Positions 10,001 to 25,000 of a stretch of DNA of 64,000 nt are shown piece by piece; the first letter of the stretch is position 1, and each line of letters begins with the position of its first letter. The notes beneath the pieces were generated by a model, which saw only the letters and a program-made list of their open reading frames with translations, was not told the origin of the DNA and made no database searches. Where the stretch lies: the NCBI GenBank assembly GCA_013399895.1, contig VXBA01001639.1:186001-250000 (forward strand), in the 5' to 3' direction. This stretch comes from Serilophus lunatus. Taxonomy: Eukaryota > Chordata > Aves > Passeriformes > Eurylaimidae. The translations under genes were made by a program, and so were the position numbers.

Positions 10001-13000
10001 CTAGAGGGAAGCACAGCCGCAGTTACCCCAGGCACCCCACAGAGGGACTCCTGTGCATCCTGCCACTGCCAGGGTCAAACTCCCACGGAGGGAAAGGCCC
10101 AGGGCACTCCCAGAGACCCAGGACACGAGTCGAGGGGACCTGCTCTGGGGAATGGACTGGGCAAAGAGTGAGTTTCCCACTGCAGGTACAAAAAACCCCA
10201 AAGCACACAACAGACTGAGGGGCTTTGAGCACTGTGCTGGGGTGCTGAGCTGCCTGCAGAGCAGAGGCCACAGAAACACTGCAATCCTGTGCCCTGGCCC
10301 TGCTTTTCCTGGGAAGGGCACAAAGCTCCGCTGGCACAACCTGTGGAATCACAACACGACGTGTTCCCGCTTCACACAGCCTCACTTGTCAGCTCCAGGT
10401 CTGCTGCCACCCAAAATGACACCCTTGGAACACACACTGTTCTAGTACACATCACTCAGCAAAAAACTGCACAGGAAGAAGCAGCAATACAGCCTTTTTC
10501 TGCCTTGGCATTGCCTTGGCTCCAACACCACTCCTCAAACACTTTCAGATCAATTCCCTTCACCAATGGTTGGGGTTTCTGCCTCTGAGTTCTTCTACCA
10601 GTGCAAGGACAGTTGACCCTGTGGTTAAAGTCCAAAATCACAGGAAGAAAGAACCATGATCCATCAGAAAAGCTGGCCACAACTTTGATTTCCAGCCCAT
10701 AAAGCACATCACAGTGATGCCCATGAGCTATGTATGTGCAGTTCTCAAAACTCAAAGAAGTTTCAAGTGCAGTTTAAGGCAAAAAATATCATATCAAAAA
10801 TATAAATGCACTTTAGTGAAAAGACACCCACAGCTAAAGGCTCTTCCCAGGATGGATATGGATCTGTGCTTCAGGAGCAATAACAGCATCCATTAGAGGA
10901 AATCACTTGGAGATGCTGACACCTTGGTACTGGGAGTCCCAGGTGTGCTGAGCAGCCCCGCAAGCAGTGCAGGACCCAGGGTTTGCAGAAATCCCCTTCC
11001 TCCTCAGGGACAAGCTGCCTGCTCTTCCTGGGAGAAAGGAGCAGCTATTTTGGTGCAATATGGCACCTCATAAAGGCAATGTTCTGTGCAGGGACTTTTT
11101 TAACTCTGATAAATGAAATCTTTGGATTCATCGATGGCTTCCTGGCTCTGAGCTGAAAAGAGAGCAGATTTAGACTAGATTTAGACTGGGACATTAGGAA
11201 GGAATTCTTCTCTGTGGGGGCAATGAGGCCCTGGCACAGGGTGCCCAGAGAAGCTGTGGCTGCCCCATCCCTGGGAGTGTCCAAGGCCAGGTTGGAGCAG
11301 CCTGGGATAGTGGGAGCTGTCCCTGCCCATGGCAGGGGGTGGGATGAGATGAGCTTCTCCAACCCAGCCCACCCCTGATTCTATGACTCTATACATTACT
11401 GGGGTACACAGCTAAATATCAGGGTGTCAGCCATAAAGAAGGCAGTAAGATCCACCTTGGCAGGATCCACCTGACTTTTTAGAATAACCAAAACAGTGAC
11501 ACTTCCCAGTAGTTTTTTCCTGGTTTTACAACCATCCAGGGTCACCAACACTCTTGGTTACAACCCCCAGTGTAGTGGAAACTCAAATAACTGAGGGATT
11601 TCTGTACCTTACTTCCTACTTTGGTATTTCTCCAAGGGGATGGATCACTAAAAGAAATTGGGCACAAGGCTAAGAACACACCACAGGGCCAACTGTACCC
11701 ACCTCTGTGTACAGTATCTGAGAGCAGTGCAGACAGCTCAGCACCCTCTGCTTTTTCATCTGCACCTTTCATGAGGTCATTGACCAAGACGAGGGGCTCT
11801 CAGAAGTGATTTAACAGAAGCAAGACCTCAGTAAGGAAGGCAGACTCCAGAAACCCACACTGTCTCTCAGGCAGCCCATATTGACACAGTACTGCCTATG
11901 AACCTGGCTGCCCTCATCCCCATAGCTGCAACATTCCATCTCCATGTGCCAAAGGCTCAGCAGCTCCTGATTAATGGGGGGCACTTCCCCTTGTGCACAT
12001 CTGCTTATGTGCAGCACTCAATAATCAGAAGCAAGAAGATTAATCAAAGCAGCACATATCCTGCATTATAAAGAGGTGCACAGGAAATCCTGCTAGGAAT
12101 GCTTAGGGAAAGAACTCCTTAACATCCCTCCAAGGGCAATCCTTAGTGTAGGACCACTAGAAAGACAGGCCAGAAGGGAAGTCGCACAAAACATTTACTC
12201 CCACTAAAAAAGCAAAGCCCACCCCCTTGAATGGAGCTTGTCCAAGGAACTGTACCCAACCCCAGGTCTGAGGCCAAAGCATCCTTTGATGCCAAGACTG
12301 AAAAGAATAAAGTCCCCATGTCTGGATGTTGAGAGGGAAGAGAGCCAGGAGGTTTGCTGCTGGAAATCCCCTCCATGAGAGCAGTGGCCATTGGCCATTG
12401 ATGCCCCTGCCAGACATTCATCTGGCTGAGGGTGGTGGTTGCTGTGCCACATCCCTCTGGCCTTGCATCAGGCTTGGCTGGAGGCACAGCTGCCTGCCTA
12501 CACCAAGCAGCTTCCCATGTCATCAAGAGTCATGAGGCCAAGCACTGACAAAGGGGAAGAGATGTTCCCGTGAGAGCTTCCCACAGCAGATGGTTACACT
12601 GATGGGCTAACATGTGAAACTTCACCAGGAACAAACCCTGACAGGCCACTGCTGAGTCCTGCCTCACTTGATGAAAATCAGATGGGGACAGTCAAAGGGA
12701 AACTCAAACATCACCAGTGGGTGAAGAGGATGGAGCACAAACCATGACATGTCTGAGCTGAGAACTGGCTACAGCACAGTCCATGAAGTTAAACCATATC
12801 CCACAGAAACTGTCCTTTGAAAACCACGAGGTTTCATGAGTAAGCCTTAAGCAAATAAACAGGACAAGGGGAATGGTTTTAAACTGACAGTGAGCAGGGT
12901 TAGAGAAATCAGGAAATAAATCTTTCCTGTGAAGGTGGTGAGACACAGAGAAGCTGTGGCTGCCCCATCCCTGGAAGTGTCCAAGGCCAGGTTGGAGCCA

Positions 13001-16000
13001 CCTGGGACCAGTGGGAGGTGTCCCTGCCCATGGTGATGCTAATCCCACTCTGGAATTCTACTGAAGAGCACCTGGAACAGGATCTATACGGCCCTGGATC
13101 CCAGGGCAGAATTATATCCTACCACTTCTACAAGCATATGGAAGCACACACTCAAGGACTAGGTACTGCTTCAAAAGCTGGGATATGAGACAATTTGGCA
13201 GCTCTGAGAGAAGAGATTTTATCGTTTCAACTGTTTATACTGCACTAAGTTATACTGATAAACTGCTTGTCTTTTATTAAACTTTCCATTTGCAATCCAA
13301 AGAAGATCTGCTCAGTTATCCAAAGCAAACACAGTACTGCTGTGAGACTGCCAGAGAAGTCTGGAAAAATTGGGATGGAAGCTTTCTCTCAGGAATCTTT
13401 TGTATTTATTTAAAACAAATGTGAATGTAAGAATTACAAAAAAACCCAAACCAAAACAAAAAAACCCAAACCAAAGCAGATTTAGCTCATTATTATCCTT
13501 AATATCCCTTCATATCTTACTGGCACTTCACACACTGCAATATTTGGCAACATTTTTCTTCTTCCTGCTTCCAGTACTGACCTCAGTTTCTGCCCTCAGT
13601 ACAAGTATATTGAAGAGCTCCTCTCTGGGCTGGCAGGGCTGAAGGCCACACTGGCCAGTCCCTGCACAATGTGTCCCTCAAGTGTGACTGCAACTGCCCA
13701 GACACTGGGACAAGTATTTCTGATCCACCTTCACTTCCTTTAGATTGGCAACCCTGTAAAATCCAAAGGGAAACTGAAAAAGATCATAAAAGCAAACCAT
13801 TGCTCTCACCCTTCCCTCTTTTATGTTCAAGCAAACAGTAATAAAAAAGCACACTACTATGAAAGAACATGATTTGTACCCAGCATTTCTCACCAAGGTG
13901 ACATTCCTGTGGTTTTCCTCTAAGTGCTTAGGAAAGGGGTCTTCTGAGCACCACCAGAACAACACTACTCAGCTCAGCCAGAGCTTTAGGAGAAGAGTGT
14001 AATAACCAGGTAGATCAGCCAGCCCATCAGCCCTATGAATTATACTTAAAGCCACCTTTTCTTTCTTTCCCACCTTGCAGGAAATAATAAGTATTCACAC
14101 CCACCAGCCCCCCACACATTCCCTCCCATTTAAAAAGAAGCTGAATGAAACCTTTGAGTAATACAAAAACCTCAAGTATGAGGTGTTTTTTCAAGTCATA
14201 TTCTTGCCTTGCTCTCATTTCCCTGCCATTGTTTTATTTAGCTCTGTCTCTACATGATCTGAAGATTTTCCAACCTCCCTAATTAAATTTTAGTTCTATG
14301 AAGAAGGAAAAGAGACCTATACCTCTGTCTCCCACAAGCTCCTGTGCTTAGCAGGTGCAGTCAAAGTTGCAATGATTTTCACTGTGATCTCTACTTTAGA
14401 TTTTAAAATTGTTCCTAGACATCAAGCAATTATTATTTTGCAAAATGCTGAGAAAATACTTCAGTAGATTTCTTAGTAGCTAAGTCCTAAAAGGTAAAAA
14501 AGGTCACATTTTTACACTGCAGAGAGAAAAAAAAAACACCCCATCAATCAAACCCAAAACACAGCACTGCAGCTATTTGGAAAAGAGCAGCATTGTGTGG
14601 AAGAAGAGGGCTAAGAGAACTAAGAATTATGAAGAAACTAAGAGAACTAAGTCAGGGACCTTTCTTAGAAAACCATCTGAACACAGAGGGAGGCTGCAGA
14701 ATTGATGTGGAGAGCAGTGGCCTGCCTGCCAGGACACAGGGAGGTTGAATATGTGTTGCAAGGACAGAGTGAGGCATTAACATGCTGAAGACAGAGTATT
14801 TCCTTGGGATTCCACATCCCAAGGAGGAACCCTTTCTCTCTTGCTTCCACAAACCTCCTGTTGCCTGCCAGCAAAGGAGACAAAGGAAGAAAAGCACTCT
14901 CTGAAGTCACCAGACAAGGAAGGGGCTATGGATCAGGAGACAGGCTGGGAATGCTGCTGAGGCAGCCAGGGGTAGCTGCAGCTAAACCCTGTTTGTGCAA
15001 AGGCAGAGAAATGGAGCCAGCTGAGGAGGGAAAAGAAGCTTCCCAAAGAAAAACTGTTGCCTGGATCAGAGGTGACGTGGGTCCTGCCTCCTGCCAAATA
15101 CACCCTTTGGGTCCTGGAGCAGATGATGGAGGCTGTGCAAGGCTTCTGGTCTCGTGGCTTTTCTTGTCCCAGTGTCTGAGCAGGGAGCACAGAGGCTGCT
15201 GGGCCCCTCAGGCTCCCGCAAGGCTGGTGCCAGGCACTGACCACCTTGTCAGGTCTTGCAAAGGGTTATGGAAAAGCCCTTCAAGAGAATTACCTGAATT
15301 AGCCCAATTACACTGATGTTAACCTTCTCTGAGCTGCAGATGCACTTCCACCCACGAGGATGCCACTCTTTGCCAAGAGAGGTTATGTCCTGAGGATCTG
15401 ATAATGGAGTATGATTAATGGGATGATCTGATTAATGGGTAAATTACCAGCACAGAGGAAATGGGAGCTGCCTGGGTCAGGCCAGAGGGTTTCTGCAGGA
15501 CACACTCAAGGCAAACAATGTTCAAACAAACCTGAACAGGCAGGTGAGGCACGTGTGGGACTCAGCTCCAAGAGTTCAAACTCCTTACTTGCATACAACA
15601 ACTCTCCTGGGACTGTTCAAAAGCCATTAATGTTCCTAAAGGATGCAAAGCAAAAGCTGCCCTTTTAAAAGCCACTCAGCTGCCCCAAACAAAAGCTTTA
15701 GAACTGTATTTTCCCCACATTCCTACCATTACCTCAGCAAGTCAAACCATCTGCAAAAGCTTAATCAATTCTGCTGAACCTGAGAGAGGCTCCATCCATA
15801 ATCACCGTGTTAGAAGATGGGTAATGGTTTCTATAAATACCTGTAGCATTACAAGAGCAATGTTTCTCCCATTTACAGCTGTTAGCTGTTGCTCATTTGC
15901 ACACACTGTTTAATGTACTTTATGTTCACTGAGAAAAGCCCTCAAAAGCTGTAGCAAGGACACAGAACATAAAATGGGGAGGCAATCCAAGAAAAATCCC

Positions 16001-19000
16001 AGTGCAGCTCTGCAAACGCAGGAATATTGCAGAAAAACAAATATGTGTCCTAGTGTGGCTGCCACAGTTTCAGCAAGAACAACAAACACCAAACAGGGTG
16101 GTTGGGGGTGCAGAGGAAGTGAAGGATTTACTGCAATAAATATGGAGATAAAGAAATGCAGTGACTCACAGGGAGAATTGTTATGAAAAGATGGTTTTTG
16201 GACCGGGATGGAACCGTTGTTCCTAATAAGACATTAAGCTGTAATCAGAGAGTAATAAAAACCTCTACAAATATTAAATAGCTTCCAAAAAAAAAAACCA
16301 CATCAAGCTTGAAAGCCTTCTGGGGTTAAATTCCTTTGCAGTGTGGTAAAAGCCTGGAAAGCTGAGGTTAGCCCCTAAGGCAGCAGATCAAGTTCTTCCC
16401 TGGAGAAGCTCCTTGTGGTGGAGATGCTGTCGGTGAGGAGCAGCAAAGCCAAGCCCCAGGCTGTTACCAGCACTCTGGGACTCATCACAAACAGGGTGGG
16501 AAAAGAGCTTCCTTGCCTTGCCCGTTCCTTCAGGCACAACTTGTTGCATTCAATTAGAACAATTCCTCAATGTTTTCTGAGCCCTTCAAAAAGAAATTAG
16601 GGAGCAGACACTCGATCCTGTGGCCAGAAACAAATGGATGCTTGTTATTTTACCTGGAGAAGGTTAAAACACCCTCACACTTACCACATCACAGTTTTGT
16701 ACTGTAAGGAATAAAAAACAGGGTGGTTAAAAATGTTTGGAAGCAGCAATTTCTTCTTGGGAGGAGAGATTCCAGGATGTCAGAGGCTGCTGCAGGGCTG
16801 TCACTTTAAACAAGGGGATGAGGTTAAGTAGGCAAGGGACAGAGGTGGGTCCCAGTGCAAAGGAAATGAACAGCACAGCAGGGAAGAGACTAAGCTAATT
16901 TACACAGCACAGTCATCCAAATACTCCACAAGGACAGCAACATAAAACAGGAGAAATTATACCTTACCCATAACTTCATAGACTTACTCTACAAAGATTA
17001 ATGGGATTGTCCCACAGAAAGCACTGGAGACCTGTCCTGAAAACTCCTGACCCACCTCACCTGGAGATGCAGCATCAGGAAACCCAGCAAAGGCCAAGGG
17101 ATTTTACAATGCCACTCCTTCTGTAAATCTTGAGAATTAATACTGCAAAAAGAAGCAGCAGCAGTAGCTCCAAAGCCTTGACCTCAATTCCTTCCTCAGG
17201 AATTTTAACAGCACACATCTTTCCACTGCTGGGAGTAAGAGCCAGCAGTACTGAAAACGAAAATTCAAAGTTGTACAAAATCCCTGAAACATTCATGTAT
17301 TCAGCAGAGTGCTCCCTAATTACTTTGAGTGTGGCTAAATATGGAAGAAGAAAAAAGACAACTGCAAGTAAAAATCTGCAGATCTTGTGATCAGTAGGAA
17401 GCAATGGGACTCCCCACAGTGTCTGAACGGCTTGCAGGTACTCCTCTTTCCTAGAATAAAGTTCTCAGTGTGCAGGTGTCTATTTGCAACCCCTCCAGCT
17501 TGGGAATGCCTGGCCCAATAAAGAGAGGGCTTTACCACACACCTTGAGCAAGCAGAGACAGCAAAATCTGACTGCTTACAGACACCACTGCAGCTCTCCT
17601 GCCCCCCTGCACACAGCTTGGCCCTGATGCTCTTCTGCACCTCCTCCCTTCCCAGCAAGGGCTGTACTCACCTCAGCCTCCTGCAGCCCCCTTGGGCTTC
17701 CCCCCATGGCACCAGCTGAGGGAAGGGCCAAGCTGGCACAGAAGGCTTTCCCCAAGGCTCCCTTAGCCCAGCCTCTCTCTGCTGCTGCTGCTGCTGGCAG
17801 GTTTTGTGGCAGTTACAGCAACTGGATGTGAAGACCCTGCTGCTCTGCCTGTTTCTCTGATGGAAACTGATGTGTTTGAAAGGGACTGAGGGGGAGGGCT
17901 GGCATCAGGGGACACATGGGTGGTATCACTGCATAAGCCTTAGTCTTGTACCAAAAAAATGACTAAGAAGCAAAGCATTTGCTAAAGGTTCACTTGAGGG
18001 AAGCTCCAAGACCAAGTGAATCAGGGCAGGTCAGTGGGCACCCCCAGAACTGCTGGGCTCAGCAGCACAGTCCCAGCCCAGCACCCAAGGGGCCAACACT
18101 GCCCAACATCCTCGTTAATGACCTGGATGAGGGGACAAAGCTTCCCCAGGATGTAAAACTGGGAGGAGTGGCTCACACACCACCCAGAAGCACCTCAGCA
18201 GGCAGAGGACTGCACAGAGCAGAACCTCATGAGGGCCAAGAGTGCAGTTCAGCAAAGGAAGTGCAAAGTCTTGCTCACAGACAGCACCACCCCCCAGTAC
18301 CAGTGGGGACTGGCAAGGAGCCCTGCAGAGAAGGGCTTTAACTTCAGTGACATTAAAAAAAACAAGACTATTTTCATGCAGCCTGAGAGCTGCCTTGCCA
18401 AGTTTTCCAGAGCCTCCTTAGTCAGCTTCATCATTCTCCATCATTTTGTATTTCTTCAAATCATTCTGCTGCTGTTGTAAGAGTGTCAGACTGACAGAGT
18501 CCAAACCCATACCCGACTTTTATCACAGGAGTGAAGAGAGAGAACACAGAAATCCTTCCAAGATGACAGTGCCACTGAGGTTGACACATCTATCCATACC
18601 ACCAAACACAGGAACATTTTGTTAAAAGTATAACTTGTAATCTTGGGCAAGGGTTGTCAACCAGGCTTGTCAACTCAGTAATTCCTTTAGCCTCAGCTCC
18701 ACAGAAACTCTTTTGTTCTACACCTAATTACTATTATCTCATATTCCAATATGTTGAAGAGCAGATTGTTGAGTTCCTAATACACAGGTGGATTCCTCTC
18801 CTTCCCCTCCCCAATTACAGTTTTACAGTCTAGGAAACCTTCACCAAAAAATCAAACCTGAGGTGCCCTACAGTTCTAAATCTCTCCCCACTACAACGTG
18901 AATACATTATTCACATTGAAATGTTTCTAAGGATAAGGCAGGAATTCTCCTTTCCTTTCCACCTACTTCAGCAGGAAGCCCTAGGACAGGCCTCAGCTGT

Positions 19001-22000
19001 GACTGCAGCCAGTGCAGCCCAGCACTGAGCTAAGCCACAGGCCAAGCTCAGTTCTGAACAGCACAAAAAGGACTTGGTTTGCAGGCAGGTAAAAAAAAAA
19101 GCAGAATGTCAAACTGAGATTAACAAACTGGTTGCTTCTTTCCTCGTGCATTTTAGCTGATCAGTGTAAGGGGAACCTTGGATACCCACCAAGGGCTGCA
19201 CAGCAGAGAGAAGTGGTCTGTCTTTAGTCCTTCCAAACTGAACTTGTTAGAGCAGAGAGAACACAGGTGAGAAAGGCTGTCTGTGTAGGAGGAGCAGCAC
19301 AGAGATACAGAGATCTGAGACAGAGAGAAGGGAAGGATAACAAACAGAATGCACTTTAAATGTCAGGGCATTAATGCAGGACTAAGAGGATCTAAAGGAA
19401 GGCCCAGCCCCCCCAGAGTGAATCACTTCCCTCCCTACACCACTGCACTTCTCACCAGCAGAGCTCTCCTGCAGTGTGCTTGTTCCCACTGATGAACTGC
19501 CCCAAAATAAGAGCTGGGCATTAAATCTCAAGTTTAATCAACAGTTAATTGACTTCAATTGATTTAGAGTGAACTGAGAATACCCCAAAATCTCTGGCCC
19601 TCTGGGGAGAGAGGTGACAAGTGCATCCTCTTCCCATGACACCATGTCCTCATCTGCTTCAGGGCCCCAGTCATTTGGGTAACTAAGTCCCCTCTACAAG
19701 AAACTATGCTCAAAACTGCAATGCTGCATGGCTGAACTACATTTGTAGGCATCAGGTCCCACTCCACTGACACAAACTCAGTGGCAAATCTATTTACAGA
19801 CTCCAGTGCAAACCAACATTAACCACTCCATGACAATGAAAGTAAAAACTCCCCAACATTTAATCTCTTTAAACACGTTTTTCAGTTCATGATTAAAGAT
19901 ATCACAATGAAATAATTTATAATTACTACAAATCATTATAAGGAAAATCAATATAAGGTGAAAAGCTTAGTTGGAGTGCAAATGGAGAGAAAAAGTAGCT
20001 AAAGTTGTAGTGGTGAAACATCCATTTCCATTCCTGATGCAGCAAGTAAGAGCCTTAAACCAAAGGATCACCTTTGTTGTGACCTGTTGTGTCTCTCACC
20101 ACCCATTTAAACTCTGCTGACAAACACCTGTGAACTCTCAGAAATAAACAGAATATCCAAAATACGTCCAAACTTGGTTTACTCCTCCCCCTATTACATG
20201 CAACCCCTGTTTCTCTGTCAGCATATCCCCACATGAGGAAATCCAGGGGGATGTTTGAACAGAGGGCTCTGAACAGACAGGGCTGTGAAATTGTCCCTCC
20301 TGAATGCAGAGAAGGAGATTTTTTTCCCAGTGCTAAAACACAGCACAGGATCTGCCAAAATTCATGTGGCTGCCCCTGGATCCCTGGAAGTGTCCAAGAC
20401 CAGGCTGGGCAGGGCTTGGAGCAGCCTGGGATAGTGGGAGATGTCCCTGCCCATGGCAGGGGGTGGGATGGGATGGTCTGGGAAGTGCCCTCCAACTCAA
20501 ACAATTCTCTGGGTCCATGAGGTTACATGCAAAGTAATTTGGAGGTGACACAGTAAATGTTTTACTACTGAAATAAAGATCTTCCCAGACAGCAGGAAAA
20601 AAATATTCTGGCTCTGCAGATTCTGTTCCTGAGTTATTCACACTCCTGACAAGGCAGGCAGTACATGGCTTTTCAACTCTTTCAGGCTTCCTCTGATGTC
20701 TGCCAACACAGGGCTGGAATCCACAGAAGAGACCCACTCCCTGACAACACTTCACTTGGCAGCTGTAACCAGTCTCCTTTTCTCCACTTCCTTTGCCAAA
20801 ATGAACACAGGGCTAACCAAAGTCACATCTGAAGTCAAGCACCAGCATGGTGCTGGAAAGAAATTCCAGAAAATTGTTTACTGATGATGTACCATTCCCT
20901 TGTGCCAAGAGGTCATCACATGAAACCTGAAACACACTGTCCCAAGAGCCACCAGACCCAAAAAGCATTGCCAGGGGCTCCTGCTCTGGCTGCAGAAGGC
21001 TGTGACCAAGTGCCACTAAATCCCTGCCTTTAATCCAGGAACTGACACTGTCACCAGGCACTCTACACAAGGTGGGAGAAGTTCCTTGCCCCCAGTTTTT
21101 GATGTGTTTATGGCAGGATCCTCCTGAGCAGGTGTGCCTGTGAGTGGTTTTAAAGCAGGAAGCTCCTGTGTGTCCCCAAATTACAGAATCAATCTGCTGA
21201 AGGCAGGGATTGAAGCAGGCAGCCACAGAGCTGTCAGCGAGCTGGAGGCCACTGACAAACACACATCTCCTCACTCTGCACAAACAGTGAGGAGCTGCAG
21301 GCTGTTACAGCTCCAGCTGGTTCTATCTCCACTCATTCAGGCAGGACTGCATGAGGGTGTGCAGCTGCCATCCCTGTCCATGCAGGAGGCAGAGGATCTG
21401 CATTCTCCCTCCCTCACAGCCCTGGGCCTTGCAGGAACAGTGGATATGTTCCCCTGTGCCAGACTGACAGGAAGGACAATGAGCTCATGCTGCTTTCTGG
21501 AACAGCTGCTACAAGACCAATGCAAAACTAAAGCTCCATCCCCAGAAACTCTGAGTGGTCTCCATTCCTTTCCAACTGAAGGAGAAGCTGAGGGCACCCA
21601 GCACTTGGCATATTTAAGATGCAATGTATGACTTGACTTCTGTTTTCCAAGCTGCCACTGAGTCTTAAACTCCAATCTGATCCTTCTGCTCTGCCAATAA
21701 TTGATAAAGATGCTTTCTCAATGTTCTGACAAATAATGCTTTGATCACCTACACTCCCCATTCAGTTGGCTTGACAGATGAAAGCAGGGCTTTATTATTC
21801 AAACATTTTCAGCTTACAGTTTCTTATGATGTTACCAGCCAGGATTTAGGAACAAACTGTGACAGGAGAACATGCCCAGCTTTTAACTCCTTACAAAGGA
21901 CTGAGCAAAGCTTCAAAGCATCGAACAGCTGGGTATAACCAGGAGGGACTGCAGGGCAGAACTGAGGGCAAGACACATCTTGGGAGGCAGGCTCACAGGA

Positions 22001-25000
22001 CAGAACACACTGGGCTTGGAAAGCTGGTGGAAGGAACACAGACCACTTTCAAGTGCAAAAGATAGTTTAGTCAGAAATTCTGCAGTAAAACCTGTTCAGA
22101 TTCTGACTCCATTGCTCCTCCAGCACCAGCTCAAACACAGTAATAACAAAATACTTTTTTTTAAAGCCAACCTGAAAGTAGATTCAAGTAAATGTTTCTG
22201 AAATAGTTTCTATGTTCTCAAGCAAATTTCCCAGCTCCTTTGAGTCTCCACTGAATGTCTGGCATTTGAGCTTAAAAAATGATGGTAATAATAATGATCA
22301 GAATTCTCCATACATCACTGGAACTGTCTTGAGCACAGAATTTTATGGGGATGTATTTGGGAAACAGGAAATATTTCCAGCTGCCTGTGATGGGAAACTG
22401 TTTGCAAGGGCAAAAAGCCTGACAAAGAGAAGTGGGCTAAAAAGAATGTGTGAATGAATTAAATAAGCATTATTTTTAAGAACTCCTTAGGGAAGGCATT
22501 AGAGAGAACAGTTTGCCACTAAAAACCTTTGGAGTGCATTCCCTGGACTTGGTCCAGTAAAGAAACAAGGGTTCAGATGGAAACACTCCATGAACTTGGG
22601 TAATAGAGAGCTGGTATTTGACTTCTGACCCACCCATATGCTTTTGACTGCTTTGCAAAATAAAACCATTTCCAGTGTTCTCAGTTCCTCCAAGAGCACT
22701 GCCCAACAAAGGAACACATAATTCCACACAACTCACAGGTGTCTGGAAAATGCTTGTTTAGAGCTGTTTCTAGGGCTTTCTAGCACAAATAATGTCTCCT
22801 CTGAAATGCACAGTGCCAAGCTGCAGCAGCCATGAGCCACCACATTTGATTTACTCTATTTTCTATAAAGTATTTTGTATCAAAATGTCTCTTGCAGAAT
22901 CTTGGACAATTTTGGTGACTACTATCCAAACAAAGTGTTTTGCACCCAAACTGGCCAATGACCACTACAGATCAGTGGATAATCCTTCTAATCCCCAGAC
23001 AGATTTACTTCAAGACATTTAACTGCTAACAAATCCAGTAAGAGGAAAATCCATGGGGAACATCGACAGGAAAGCTCTGGCTTCCAGCTACACCAGCCCA
23101 ATCAATTCCAAGCTGGAAGGAATGTTCTTGCAGGCCATTCAGCCTCCAGTTATGAAGAGGTGAAGCAACCCAAATGCTTCAAGCATGAAAATTAATTCAC
23201 TCCATGATGCCCTCCTCACAGGGCTCATGGGCTTGGGCTCTGCAGCCTGAGCCTCAGGGAATTAAAGCCGCACTGGCCATGAGTTTTTCCTCATGAAAAC
23301 AAAAAAAAAAAAGAGCAAAGTCCAAGCAGTTGGGAGGTAAGGAACAAAAATAAGCATAAGATCAAACAATAAATTTATCAGAATCCTCCTGCAGATGCTT
23401 CATCCCTTTCCAACACGGATGTGAGCTGGGGTCTCAAGTGAAGGGCGACAGTTCACATTTCTGGGCTGTTTCAATAAGCAAAGGCCTGTGTTGAAGACCT
23501 GTAAAGGCACTGCCAGCTGCTCCTTCCACTTCTGTTCAGCTTGGGGTGGATCTGGACAGGTGGCAAGGCCAAAGCCCTGCTCTCTTCTGAACAGGAAGGA
23601 TCCTTGCAGGAGCTAAGGACCCAAATGTCTGTTCAAATGGCTTTGGCATAAAAATGGTAACAGAGCAGGTACAACACAGAAACAGAAGTTACTGTAAGAT
23701 CACTCAAAAGAATTTCTTTCCCTCTGAAGACCTGAGGGAGAAATACAGATAATATTTTTTCTCCAGACTTCCAAGTTTAATTTTATTATTACTATTTCTC
23801 TGCTGAGAGGATCCAACCCACCTGTGACACCCCAGCATTTATAGTGTGTTTTTCCATCCAGAGGCATCAAAGAGCATTTCAGACTGATCTCCTGAGATAT
23901 GAGATTACATTAATAAAGAAAACTAACTTCAAAGTGATCAATGACAAGAAATGAAGAAGAATCCAAATTTGAAGACATTATTTAGTTTCAAATGCATTTC
24001 TTCAGCTACACAGAAAAAATGGATTTTCAAGGAAGACTTAAAGCTAAATGTAATTATACTTTTACTATGTCGAAGCACAGAAATAAAAATCCAGGAGGAT
24101 AAAAGTACAGCTGGCCATGGTATTACTTTGGAAGAGTCTTCAGAAGGATCAGACCTGAAAATCATGCACAGGCAGTGAGCTCTGGCACTTTTTAACTGCC
24201 TGAAAGAACAACCAGTCTGAGGACAAAATTACTCAACCCCAAAGAAAAGAGACCCCAAATCTGCCAGCTCCTGTACTTAGCACCCAGTGGGAAGCTTGGA
24301 AAGGCAAGCACAGGGCCTCCAGTCTGTGTGGCAGGTGGGTGTCCAGTGTTGGACAAAACCTGAGGTGAGAGACAAGAACACTTTGACAATGTGCTCCCCA
24401 GGCCAGACTGAGCAGTTTCTGATGGAAAAAACCCCAAAGCATAAGGATGGAATCACCCTTGGTGAAGAAGTTTTACCATTCCAAGCTGTTGCTGGTGGCT
24501 CCAGAACTCAAGAGGCTATTCTGGGCAATAACAGATGCAGAGACAATTTTGGGGGGAAATGAACTCACTGTGTTGACAAGGGACGCCTAAACATCTTCTA
24601 CAGACATACCTGTATCTGTCTCTTATTCATGCTCATTCCTTACAGCCCTCTTGCTGCCAGCCTTCCCTCTCCATGGCTCAGCTGTTCTCAGGCACTGGCT
24701 TATTGTCAGGTGCTGCTGGTTCTTGCCCAGTTGCCCAAAGTGGGTTTCACAGAATGGTTTGGGTTGGAAACGATCTGCAAGCTCATCCCCTTCCACCCCC
24801 CTGCCCTGGGCAGGGACACCTCCCACTATCCCAGGCTGCTCCAACCTGGCCTTGGGCACTTACAGGGATCCAGGGGCAGCCACAGCTTCTCTGGGCAGTG
24901 TTTGAGAAATTAAGATCCTCCCATAAAAATCCTGAACTGTTTGCTATTTCAGGAGTCCAAAAACCTGCACATCATTATGAAAGGTTACAAAACCTCTTCA

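Noticed and set aside
14804..15316. 170-codon plus-strand frame
   Set aside because: Intronic, no recognised domain, no sign of splice structure.
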